Below are positions 34,204 through 44,157 of a stretch of DNA of 64,000 bases, piece after piece. Numbering within the stretch: the first letter of the stretch is position 1; the number at the start of each line of letters is the position of its first letter. Source of the stretch: Campanula takesimana (lineage: Eukaryota; Streptophyta; Magnoliopsida; Asterales; Campanulaceae); the NCBI GenBank assembly GCA_026119855.1, contig JAOWBW010000222.1:1426001-1490000 (forward strand). Reading direction: 5' to 3'. A program made the position numbers and the translations under genes. The notes beneath the pieces are model-generated. The model was not told the DNA's origin, did no database searches, and worked only from the letters and a program-made list of their open reading frames with translations.

Positions 34204-35998
34204 ATAAAGTGTTTGCAAACTTCTTTTTAGAAGCTTTGAGGACACTTTTGTGTGGGTCAAACTCCCGTCCCCGTTTGTTAACTTTGTGCATATCTTTGTA
34301 TGTTTTATGTTTCTGTTTTAATTCCTGGGAGTAAAACTATTCTGGAAATGCAATAAACTGGGGCTTGATGATCAGAAGCTGAAAATTGGCAAAAAATAAT
34401 GGAGCTACTGCGCTAGCCGTACGGCTAGTTTGGCTGGGCCCACAGAATGTTTCAAATTAACTATTTTGTGTAGGGCAGAAACATTATGTTGGTCCTTTTG
34501 CTTCTGCTTGTCCAGGTTCCAATTTATAGCCTCTACTTGTGCACATTCACCTTCATCTTCTTAGCCAAAAATGGGTTTTCAAAGCTTGATCATGCACAAA
34601 TTTTTAAACATAAAATTTTGGGTTTTCAAGGCCTCATTGTGCATAACCCCATTTTTTGAAAGTTCGGTTTTTCAAACCCTTTTGGTTGATGCACAATCTT
34701 TTGTACAAATGATTTTCAAAGGGCCTTGCTCCTCTTGCAAAATTTTCAGTTTTTTTAAAACATTGGGTTGTGCACAACCTTTCCATGTACAAAATTTTGA
34801 TTCTTGCTTGTTTGTACCTTTGTTTGACTACTTGTGCAAAATACTTGTTTAAATTGTTTGTTCATATCTTGTATATACTCTTGTTCATGCTCATGATATT
34901 AAAATGCATTGAAAATTCCTATCTTCACTCAAAAGGGAACATAGAAGGCTTCACACAACGCGCACTCGACCATGTGCACGTTTCAAAAATCCTTAAAACC
35001 CGGGATGGATGCCACGATGCAGCTCGATTGGCTCTCTTGTGACCTTCTTGTGCGCACGGGTCCATGTCACCTCCCCTTTCGAGCCGAGTCAACCACACTT
35101 ATCCGTGACACACAAATACCATGACCATGGTTGGTTTTTGGTCTAGCTCACGTCATCACGTCCCTAATACATGTCCAAACGCTAATTATGGCCAAGTTAA
35201 CGCCCGAGTCACGACTCCTTGTGAAAACAAGTGTGACCAAGGTCATCTTTGACCCGGTCCTTGACTTACTCATTAATTCCAACCATAATTAACCAAAGTC
35301 ATGCATTAAGGATAGATTGACACTACGTCATTAAGCTCTAATGCTTGACCCATCCTAATCTTTAAGCTCAAGGCTAAGGTCCGAGGTCCCTCATTAAAAT
35401 GAGGTCATGCCGGAATTTTGTTGGAGCGTTAAGTCAATCTTAACTGGGGCTTAACTATGATGAGAATGGCCCATGCATTGGAACTTTGTGACGCACTAGA
35501 CCCTAGGTTTGGTTCTTTCGGTCGGTGGAAGCTGTGTGCCCTATAGGACCCTCGCCCGGGACAGTCTGTCCTTAGGAGCGTGCAATACAGGTGAAAAACG
35601 AGGGGTCTATAGGCGTAGTGATGGCCTCCACTGATCCAGGATTTAGAATAGTTGCGAAAAAGAAGAGAAATCTTTTCCGACCACTTAGGAATAAAGTGAT
35701 TGTATTAATTTAACTCGAACCAATAAATACATGACTTCAGTTGGCGTACTAACGTTTGTTCATGTGAAAAGATCAGCCAACAAATAAACAAAAATAAAAA
35801 AACGTTTTCTTGAGAAAAGTAAATCCACTTAAATGCATGGCTCGGGTCTTTCTCAAATCACCCCGAAATTGAGTCAGTCCCCTCTATGTATCAAGTCCTC
35901 CTTGTGTCAAAATCCCTTTCTTACTTAAAGCATGACTTTTCCGTGAATCCCTTCGAAGCACCCTTATGGCTTGTTGGTTTATCATTTGATAGGGAAGG
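34204..35998 (+). other. Tat-A leader
   Basis: No gene is seen in this 1.8-kb untranslated leader; its ORFs are short and motif-free. It contains a perfect 16-bp palindrome, CTAGCCGTACGGCTAG (34413-34428), of the family also found in the Tat-A U3. A GC-richer block at 35500-35640 precedes gag. Long leaders are normal for Tat elements. Confidence 0.55.
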
Positions 35999-36412
35999 AT
36001 GGAAGCTCGCCTAGAGAGAACCTTGGATGTCATGCATCAAGTGGTAAGAAGGTTGGAATATGATCAGGGCCATCTATTCAGGATTGTCAATAGAATGCAC
36101 GAGAGACAAGCTCCGGACTTGGAAAAGGAGGCCGGAAGGATTTGGGTTCGAATGGTCCACCCTTGTCTTCGTGAGCTCTTGAAAGACAGGGAGAACGATT
36201 GGAACCAAGAAAGGAAAAGCGTGAGAGATGAAATTGACTCACAAAGTCGCATCCATCAAGAAGACATGAAAAATGTCCAAGCTTTCATGAACACAATGGT
36301 GGACGCGATTCTAGATATCAGAACCTACCTCAGAAATCACCCTCACCTCAAAAATCCTCCTGCCGGGCCTGCCTCGAGCAATCCATCCCCTGTTACTTCC
36401 GTCATCTCCTAA
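35999..36412 (+). pseudogene. Tat-A gag N-terminal part (coiled coil)
   Basis: ATG at 35999 opens a 137-residue ORF rich in Glu, Arg and Gln with heptad-like spacing in residues 1-110 and a Pro/Ser tail. Its position after the leader and before a Tat-type zinc-knuckle segment points to the N-terminal part of Gag. The normal capsid region between it and the next ORF is missing, so it is an internally deleted Gag. No catalytic motif is expected. Confidence 0.5.
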
Positions 36413-36469
36413 ATGACTTCACGCCACTAAGAAAGCCTTCCTCCCCAATCACAACCCCCGAATGTAAGA

Positions 36470-36793
36470 GTGCCGCACAAGAACAGTCGGCCCAGACCCA
36501 TTCTTCCCAAGCCAACTCGTCCTCAAAGAGCCGCTCCATATCGTCTCTTCCGTGAATTGGGGATTCCGAGAGTTCAATTACTTGATCAACTGCTCAAGGA
36601 GGGAAAGATTCAGTTAATCAATCCGAATATGCTCTTAGCTGAACACTCTCACCAATGGTCCGATGAAACCCAATTCTGCCGGTACCATCAAGGAGTGGGG
36701 CACACCACCGGTGCTTGTGATGCTTTGAAAGACAAGATCCAGGAGCTTATTGATGAGGGAATCATCACAAAGAAAGGAAATCAGTGGGTGTAA
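36470..36793 (+). pseudogene. Tat-A gag C-terminal part (zinc knuckle-like)
   Basis: The frame has a basic Pro-rich start, then LFRELGIPRVQLLDQLLKEG and the Tat/Athila-type knuckle CRYHQGVGHTTGACDALKDK (about residues 70-89) with IQELIDEGII after it. This is the nucleocapsid end of Tat Gag. It ends at a stop at 36791-36793; protease does not follow, showing that pol has been deleted. Confidence 0.7.
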
Positions 36794-38850
36794 ACCCGAG
36801 CGAAAGCAAGGAAGCCGAGGTTTAGGTTGTAAGGAAAGGAGAAGAGAGAAAAATAAAGAAACTAGGAGTGGTTTATGTTTCATAGGTTCTAAGGTCTTTC
36901 CAAAAGTCTGCTTTGGACATTGTCTTTATATTCCCTAAGCCCGGTGGGGCAAAGTCCCGAGAAGAAAGATACCAAGTTGGTGTCTGATGGAGTCTGTACC
37001 AAATCCATAAATAGTCGAGTCGAGTCGAGTCTGTAAAAAGTCAAGTCCCTTATGAAATGAATGAGTCAATTTCCTTCTATTCTCTCTAGACTTGAGACAT
37101 CACTTGCAAATTACATTTATTCTTGAAATTGCTTTACTTAATATTATCAAATGATTGTTATATCCCCAAAATGATGAATTGACTTCTAAGTATACTAGTC
37201 AATGATGACTCATTAATGATGAATGGGCCTAACACCAAATAAAAAATTCTCAATGCAAACAATTAATCTTGATATGAATAAATGTTGTGATCAATTGGCA
37301 CGAAGAAACCATTAATGGAAAGCCTTCCTCTATACACATCCATGATACACATTTCCCGATACACAATCCGATAAACTTTTCCATGCAAACCCTCGATGCA
37401 AATCAAAGGCATCCCAAGACAACGAAAGTGAAAAGATGTTGTTGCTCAACCACCAAAATTCAACCTTTGTCGCACGTGTGCGACCAAGCAAAGGACTTAC
37501 CAGATCCTCAACTTTCTCTAAAGAGGAAGAGAGAGAGTAAAAAAATGGAAAGAGGGAAAGGAAATGAGTATGGAGAGAAAAAGACTCATCCCGAGAGAAA
37601 GTCACCATCCAAAGATCCACCACAGAAAGTCTGCCACAAGAGGGCAACAACATCCTTCAAAAGGATACAAACCCTAGCAAAAGGCGGTACAAGGCCGAAC
37701 TACGGCGACCTGAGCTCCTCAAACTGAGGGGAACGTAGGCAACCTTCGGGTCCGGTCATAACATGGAACAAAATCATCAAACCTTGGTTCTCTCCAAAAT
37801 GACCAAGTCTCTCCCACGGTCCCATCAATGACCGATTTCTCAAAGACCCCTTTTACCCGGTCACATCAAAGACCGATCCCTTAAACACGTCCCCCTCTAG
37901 TCTTGCCATCGATCAAATCCAAATTTTAATTGATCACGACATTTATGCATGTCAAGGCTAATTGCTTGCCATAATCCTGACTTAATAATAAACATGGTCC
38001 ACTCAAGCAATCATTTTGAAAATCATAACCGAAGCAAACTTTGAATGTCTCGACAAGTCTTCTTTTCTACATTTTAGGAAAGAGCCAAACACTGAATTTC
38101 TGTCCATAGGCTTCCTTCCTCACAAAAGGGACTCACTCCCTTAAGTGCCTATGTCTATCTCGTTTGGAGCAAGAATAATTTTCTCCCGTCCGTGTCTTGG
38201 GTCAATTAGGATACTCCTAGGGATAGAAAGAGCAAGAGATATGGAAAAGAGGGTTGGAAAAGATGGAAACCCAAAAAGAATAACTCATGCAGAGGACAAG
38301 GTACATTCTAAGCAAAGGAAGGTTCTCTCCCAAGGGATGGCCGAGGCCTAAAGGGTGGTTCTCAATCAAAGGAAATGAACCGGGGATAGCAAGCCATAAC
38401 AACACTTTGAAAGGATTAGCAGAAAAGTCATGCTTTGGTAACCTAGTCCAGGTCAAAACCCAGAGTCAATCCCCCAATTTTCCAAAATTCCCCAGAGGTC
38501 CTTAGAGAATTTTGGTCAAAAGAGTCAACTCCCTGCCAAAACCGTACGGATGCTTCGTCCATTGTAAAAAATTTGTACCAGCAGCCCACACCAGCAGATT
38601 ACCCACAAATTAGGCCCATTCTCATCTGCTCAGAACGTGTCAAAACATGTCCCAGTCGTACATAACTGAGTCTAAACACATCCCCGGGGATTCCCCACAG
38701 GTCACAACACCAAAAAGCCCTTCTCAAGGCCTGAATCATGCGTTTAAATGAATTTACAAACAAAAGAACATTTTTGACATTTAACACAAGTTTTTTCACA
38801 TACATCGTTTTCAAACAAAACAAAACATGAAATTGACCAAACAGGTACAG
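36794..38850 (+). other. Tat-A deleted pol region and 3' non-coding part
   Basis: No RT, RNase H or integrase motif is found. The stretch holds GTCGAGTC short repeats (37014-37030) and a basic ORF at 37287-37727 without motifs. A conserved Tat block lies at 37698-37754. A gene-free tail has CGTACG at 38543 and CGTAC at 38657. The latter part is the 3' flank of the antisense ORF. Confidence 0.5.
37698..37754 (+). promoter_or_regulatory. Conserved post-pol block of Tat elements (Tat-A copy)
   Basis: GAACTACGGCGACCTGAG, a variable spacer, GAGGGGAACGTAGGCAACC and TTCGGG form a block that recurs on the minus strand of Tat-B at 43921-43973 with changes mainly in the spacer. In both elements it lies between the end of pol (or its deleted position) and the antisense ORF. 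The function is unknown. Confidence 0.7.
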
Positions 38851-39839
38851 CTACTCAGAATCTGGGTCCGAGTCAGGTGGATGTGAACAAGAAATGCCCG
38901 GCCCGTGAGTTGGATAAGCATCAGGGTCAAAATGGAAGAGGGATTCCTCCAAGCTCATGCCCTCGCTGGTGGGTGGCTGAAAAGAGCGCCAAACAAATTT
39001 AGAAGAAGTGCCCGGACGGTCAGCAGAGGATGACTCGGGCCGCTCAAAAGTCAAATGGGCAAAAGGATCTGGGGCAGTTTCATGAGTGTTCGCCCCTCCC
39101 AGCGAGCCACGAAAAGATGTTATGTTAGCAGCACTCATGGACTGACTACGAACATAGGAGGGGGGCAACTTCACGCTCGATGCCCTCTTGCGAGGTCTCT
39201 CCTCACCGCTCATGGAGCTCCTGCTCGGCACAAAGCTATATTCTGCCTGAGGCCCCTTGGAAGAACGACATGTAAACTTCCTAGACCACTTCTTGGCCTG
39301 CCCCAAGAAGCTGGGCCGCCTCAGCAGTACTCGCCCCGCAACCTACATATGAAAATAGAAATGGCTCAGTAAAAGAAACATAGATGAAAGGTGTGTGTGT
39401 GCAAAGCAAGGGAGAAACATACCGCCTCAACCGGGATCTCCTCAACTGGAACCCACTCTCCTGGAGTAGACAAGTCCACCTTGTGGACCCTGCCATCCAC
39501 ACAAACAAAAGAATAGTCTGTCCAAACCAGTGGGGCTACCCCAGAAACTACCACCTGCGGTGACCTGAGTCGAGTAGCCACAAACTGTCCATACGGCTCG
39601 TCAGTAATCAGGCCAGCTGTATTCGCCCCCATGAGGAAAGGGTCATTCCGATGGTCAGAAAGGTACATGCCCTCAGGAGGATCCATTGGTGTCCTCTACA
39701 CGAGCTCCAACCCGTGCTGCCATAGAACCCTCTCCCCCAGGAAGAAGGACTCACCCTAGAACCCAACCAGTAGCCTCCTCTGGTTTATCACCCTCCGGGC
39801 CTCGCTCAAATCGAAGCCGATCTCCGGCCTCTCATACCT
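38851..39839 (-). pseudogene. Antisense spliced ORF of Tat-A, truncated
   Basis: The minus strand opposite Tat-A has a two-exon coding region. An upstream part runs from 39839 to a GT donor at about 39420, with ATG at 39686. After a short intron ending TTCATATGTAG, the second exon runs from about 39341 to the stop at 38851. The product ends in a hydrophilic Ser/Pro/Asp-rich tail; the N-terminal part includes PEGMYLSDHRNDPFLMG. Two stops lie upstream of ATG 39686 in the same frame, so the 5' part is decayed. I do not recognise the domain. Antisense ORFs downstream of pol are known in Tat elements. Tat-B cuts its 5' end at 39841. Confidence 0.5.
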
Positions 39840-39840
39840 C

Positions 39841-40868
39841 TGTAGATACCCCGGGAAAACACAACTTGGCTAAAGCGGTGAATTATCCTAGGATGTCTAA
39901 TTGTGTTTTAGAGTCGCCACCCACGTTTTTGAGGAACGTAAGAAAACCTAATGTTTATGAGCCTAAGTTTGATTTACGAAAACAGAGATTCTTTGGGATG
40001 AAGGGCTCGGGGGTTAGGTTACGAAATGGGAAGTACTTAAACACCTATTTCGCCCGAGCAATGTCGGTCTTGTTTGTCCATAATCCACTTTAAAGATAAA
40101 TGTGTTCTTCCTATTTGAATAATGGTAAAAGGGGTTTTAAAAGGGGTTTTATTATTTAGAATGTAGGGAGATAACTCCTAGGCCAATTCAATGTACTGAA
40201 AGAGCCATTGGTGTCATGTCCCAATTGGTTTTGGGTGATTGCACATTGATTGAAAGAAGAAGAAGAAGAAGAAGAAGAAGAAAAAGAAGAAGAAGAAGAA
40301 GAAGAAGAAGAAGAAAAAGAATATTAAGACATAAAGTAGAAGATAATTGTACCTATAGTAATCTTCAAAGACAACTCTTTGAGAAGGTATAGAATACTTG
40401 TGAAAGAATGTGATGCCAAAGCTTAATGAAAGATCCTGGAATTCAAGGTTAAAGATCCCCTTCAATGATGGATTGGAGGGGTTTTTATAGTTGAAAATGT
40501 GTGTTTTTTTAGAGCCAAACGGAGTCTCCAAGAAATCTTTCCCGAGCAATATCATGTATAATGAGCAAGGGAGAGATTCTTGGGCAGAATCTGTAACTGA
40601 CACACCCCATAAGCGCGTGCATCCCACCTAAGCGGTGGAAGGCGCGCACGTCTGGCCTCAAGGGGCAGAGGCGCGCGACTCTGAAAGGCAAATTTTGACA
40701 GAATGGACTAGAAAGTTAGAACTGTTATTCAGTTTAGTCCCTGGACTTAATGGAGCACGTCTGGAACTTAACCAAAGTAACAGAAACTAACAGAAAACAC
40801 TTAAAAGAGGGAGAAACACAAAATCAAGTGTGTAATCGGGGTGAGCGGTCCAAGGCGGGGTGCCTACA
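39841..40868 (-). repeat. Tat-B 3' LTR (1028 bp)
   Basis: On the plus strand it starts TGTAGATACCCC and ends GGGGTGCCTACA. It aligns with the Tat-C LTR at both ends. In element sense, U3 has a triplet of GCGCG motifs at 40612, 40641 and 40670 upstream of a CTATAAAAACC TATA box (about 40484-40494). A (GAA)n microsatellite at about 40256-40318 is absent from Tat-C. A TGGCGACTC primer-like copy lies at 39911-39919 on the minus strand. Confidence 0.85.
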
Positions 40869-40873
40869 GAGCC

Positions 40874-40930
40874 CCTAGGCGGCGTGGATTGCAAAGCAAA
40901 CGCGCTGATGAAAGAAAGACACCGCCTAGG
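40874..40930 (-). promoter_or_regulatory. Tat-B hairpin adjoining the 3' LTR
   Basis: CCTAGGCGG (40874-40882) and CCGCCTAGG (40922-40930) are perfect complements separated by 39 nt, five bases from the LTR on the inner side. The equivalent Tat-C hairpin (63326-63384) has a compensatory change. In the sense RNA it lies immediately upstream of U3, where the polypurine tract is expected. Confidence 0.8.
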
Positions 40931-41065
40931 ACATCACCAAGAAAAGAAAAGACTCGATAAAAGCAGGAATTTAAAATTGCAAAGGATAGAGGTGTGCTCC
41001 CTGTGTGAGCGGTTTGGTTGATAATAAAAGGTTTGGTGGCATGAAGTGGCCCACAGTGACCGACA

Positions 41066-41690
41066 GCGGGACCTGTTTGCTGGTGGCGAGATCCGTTTGC
41101 TGGAAGCAGGATCCGTTTGCTGGTAGCGAGATCCGTTTGTTGGAAGCGGGATCTGTTTGCTGGTGGCGAGATCCGTTTGCTGGAAGCAGGATCCAGAGGT
41201 CTGTTTGCTTGAATACGGGACCCGGAGGACCATTTGCTCAAATAGCGGGTACCGAGGGACCGTCTGCTTGAATGCGGGTACCGAGGAACCGTCTGCTTGA
41301 ATGCGGGACCCAGAGGACTGTCTGCTTGAATAGCGGGTACCGAGGGACCGTCTGCTTGAATGCGGGACCCGGAGGACCATTTGCTCGAATGAGGGACCTA
41401 GAGGACCGTCTGTTTGAATAGAAGGGTACCGAGGGACCGTCTGCTTGAATGCAGGACCTAGAGGACCGTCTGCTGGAATAGCGGGTACCGAGGGGACCGT
41501 CTGCTTGAATGCGGGTACCGAGGGACCGTCTACTTGAATACGGGACCCAGAGGACCGTCTGTTTGAATAGCGGGTATCGAGGGACCGTCTGCTTGAATGC
41601 GGGACCCAGAGGACCGTCTGCTGGAATAGCGGGTACCGAGGGGACCGTCTGCTGGAATAGCGGCTACCGAGGGGACCGTCTACCGGAATG
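41066..41690 (-). repeat. Tat-B 3' tandem repeats
   Basis: Two repeat types adjoin. About seven 21-bp units built on GAGATCCGTTTGCTGG occupy 41066-41200. About 17 units of roughly 30 bp built on GACCGTCTGCTTGAATGCGG occupy 41200-41690. Open frames on both strands here result from the periodicity. Retand-type elements are known for such arrays between pol and the 3' LTR. Confidence 0.85.
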
Positions 41691-42349
41691 GATGTAGATT
41701 TTGCTTTATGAGGAGGTGGTGATTTTGTGACTCACCCAGGACCACGTTGTTGCCGTGAGTCTCATTTTGATTTTGACTGTTTGACTTTGACTTTTGGTGG
41801 GGTACGGGCACAGTTGACTGCGGAGTGCTTTCTGCTGGGGATGAATTGTAAAAACTGAACTTTGAGAATTAAAGAAGGACACCCTAACTTTCTCTTTTTT
41901 TTTTTTTTTTTTAGTGAGAATTCCTGTCCTACTTTCAATTTTAGACATGCCTTAAGGGTGGACCAAATCAACGTGTGCCCAACTAGGTGCTCAAGGGCGG
42001 AGATGTTTGAGTGTTGCTTTGCTGTTGGGATTTTGAACTTGTTGCAGGTTGAAGGCATTTTGAAGTGCCTGGGTTGCCTTTTGAACTAACAAGGGCCGTT
42101 TCTGAAGCACTTCTGACCTGGGACGTGGGCGCTTCCTCTCTTGGCGATGGGACGCGCGCGCCGCTCATACCGGTGTTGGGGGGCGCGCGCCTCTGGGAGG
42201 CAAAATTCGGGGCCTGACATTTGCTGGCCAAAAGATCCCCCAACAGCTATAATATCAGCTTCTGGTCGACAATTTGATTCTAACAACTCCCTTTTGCCAT
42301 TTTTTGGACAACATTTCATTGCTCAATTTTGCTTGTAATATTCTTTCCC
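41691..42349 (+). other. 5' region of the Tat-B antisense ORF, with GC module
   Basis: No gene is seen. It contains GACGCGCGCGCCGC (42151) and GGGCGCGCGCCTC (42181), about 30 nt apart, with a weaker GGGCGC at 42127. These resemble the GCGCG triplet of the Tat-B U3. The stretch should contain the promoter of the antisense ORF starting at 42350. Confidence 0.5.
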
Positions 42350-43776
42350 ATGGCCTTTAACCTTTTTAGTCTTGATACCGAGGTTGCTAGTAATTACGAG
42401 AAGGATTTGTCGACCTTCGTGTATTCTTTCAAGACTCATCCCAAAAATGCTTTTATCAAAGATTTCGGGTTTCGAATTCTTTTTACTTTGCGGATATTGA
42501 AGCCGGATTGGGATTTGTTGAAGACCGCTGCAGCCTTTTGGGATTGTGATAGCCATACTTTCAATTTTTCGGCTAATGAAATGGTGCCGACTGTCGATGA
42601 TTTTGGGGCCATTCTTGGTATGCCTTTGGCCGGTCGGATTGCCATCCTTAAGTATCACCGCGATGTTGTTGACTCTTGGGTTGACCTTCTGAATCTCCCT
42701 ATTGGAGAGGTGAAGAAGATGATGCACGGGACCGTTCTTGACATATCTGAGCTTCCAATGTTTTTCAGCTTGCATTCGGAAGATGTCGCGGTTCAGTCTT
42801 TTAAGAGAAATGCCATGGCTGTCTATCTTTTCAGCGAGGTTCTGTTTGTCGCTCCTCTGGGTATTGCGGATGCGCAGTTGGCTGAGATTGTGTTGCAGGC
42901 GAAGGAGCAACAATTCAGTATAATCCCTCTCATAGTGGGGGAAACTTTGCATGGTTTGGAAGAATTGCATCGTACGGGCGGGATGCAACGAGGAAGCCCC
43001 TTGCTTTTGACCATATGGCTTCGAGAGCATTTCAGGCTTTATGCGTCGGATGGTGACCTTTCTCCTTTTGCTGTTCATAGAAGACGACTGTTGATTCGAA
43101 ACCTGACCAAAGAGGGTTGGAGGAAATTCTTTGCTTCTCGTCTTACAGCTGACATTGAGTGGTGCCCTTCTTCTTGGGGTCTTCGCCCTTTTGTGGAATG
43201 GACCTTCGGTTTCTGCATGTGGTTTTACCCTGGTTGAGAGATTCTTCGTTTTACCAACCAGAACGGGTTCTGAGGCAGTTTGGCCATCAACAGATAATTC
43301 CTTTTCCGAGGAACGGGATGCTTCGTCCAGTTTCTTACATGGGTCCGGACTTCTCCAGTGAACTCCAGTCGGCTTGGGAAGATGACCGTCATCAGTGGGC
43401 TTCCGTCCCTCTGCATCGGGGTAGTATCTTTCTTCCCGAGACTTACTTGGATCATTTGTTTGTTACCGTTTACCGCGGCATTACTTGGGTAGATGCTCTT
43501 CGGGCTGAATTGTTAGGGAAAGACTTTGAGCCTAGCAGTGCTTTGAGATACAAGGAAGCTACTGCTGATGTGAACAACATTCTTACTGACCCTTTCGGTA
43601 CCCATTTGGATGACTTTTATGCTCGGAGGCGTTCTGTTGCGCAGAAGGTTTCGGTCCGTATCAGTGTTCCTAGACCTCCCAAGAAGAGTAGGATTGATGG
43701 TCGTTCGGGTGGCCCTTCAAAGGCCAAGAGAAAATTAGATTTTTCCGAGTACCCCAAGAGATTGCAAATAAAATAG
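42350..43776 (+). pseudogene. Tat-B antisense ORF, DUF7745/PMD-like protein
   Basis: ATG at 42350 (CCCATGGCC) opens a frame on the strand opposite gag-pol. The N-terminal 290 codons, with TLRILKPDWDLLKTAAAFWD, TFNFSANEMVPTVDDFGAIL and LLTIWLREHFRLY, resemble a plant protein family I recall as DUF7745, related in style to plant mobile domains. A frameshift near 43190-43230 moves the reading to the frame ending at 43774-43776, with SSFYQPERVLRQFGHQQIIP and a basic C-terminal tail (RPPKKSR...KAKRKL) that could act as a nuclear-localisation signal. The ORF converges on integrase. Its role in the element is unknown; one frameshift makes this copy defective unless the frame break is an assembly error. 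Confidence 0.7.
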
Positions 43777-44157
43777 ACCACTTGTTTAGGATTTAATGTT
43801 TTATGTCTTTTAATAGCTCAACATTTTCATTGTATTGATCAAAATAATTCAGTGAATGAATAAAAATTGCATCTCGTTAATTTGAAATGATTTGGGGTAT
43901 TTTTTATGATTTAGATCGCACCCGAGGGTTGCCTACGTTCCTCTAGTGTAGAGGCTCAGGTCTCCGTAGTTCAAACAAACGAAGACCATTTTTTTTTGTG
44001 TGCACCCTGTTTTTTGCCTAGACCGCCCTTTCGGGTTTTCAATCTAGCGGGCTTCTTTTTTGCACGTGCTCTAATTTTTGCCTAGGCCGCCCTTGCGGGT
44101 TTTCAACCTAGCGAGCTTTTTTTTTTTTTTTTTTTTTAAAAAAATGGTCTTCGTTTA
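43777..44157. promoter_or_regulatory. Convergent 3' region between antisense ORF and integrase
   Basis: AACGAAGACCATTTTTTTT (from about 43978) and AAAAAAAATGGTCTTCGTT (to about 44155) form an inverted repeat around the gap between the two converging genes. Inside lie two direct copies of a unit with TTTTTGCCTAG, CCGCCCTT and GCGGGTTTTCAA (about 44012 and 44074). The minus strand of 43921-43973 carries the conserved post-pol block. These could form 3'-end or bidirectional termination signals; this is inference. Confidence 0.6.

Larger units (their letters stand above)
32636..39840 (+). mobile_element. Tat-A: Tat-lineage Ty3/gypsy element, internally deleted
   Basis: A 5' LTR (32636-34184), a TGGTGACTCCGCTGGGGA primer site, a long leader, gag pieces, a conserved post-pol block and an antisense spliced ORF occur in that order. 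Protease, RT and integrase are missing. The 3' LTR is not seen because Tat-B starts at 39841 inside the antisense ORF. The 5' LTR begins within the Copia-2 internal region, at a site intact in the first Copia-2 copy around 24130. CGTACG palindromes are scattered through U3, leader and 3' part. Confidence 0.8.

Noticed and set aside
40214..40627. ORF with a long Phe run on the minus strand
   Set aside because: It is the (GAA)n microsatellite in the Tat-B LTR read on the other strand.
40934..41380. Minus-strand ORF rich in Ser, Gln and Arg
   Set aside because: It translates the Tat-B tandem repeats; two overlapping frames are open in the same way, which argues against coding.
42323..43078. 251-residue minus-strand ORF opposite the DUF7745-like gene
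   Set aside because: It is the complement of a coding region with recognisable plus-strand homology; its basic composition has no motif.
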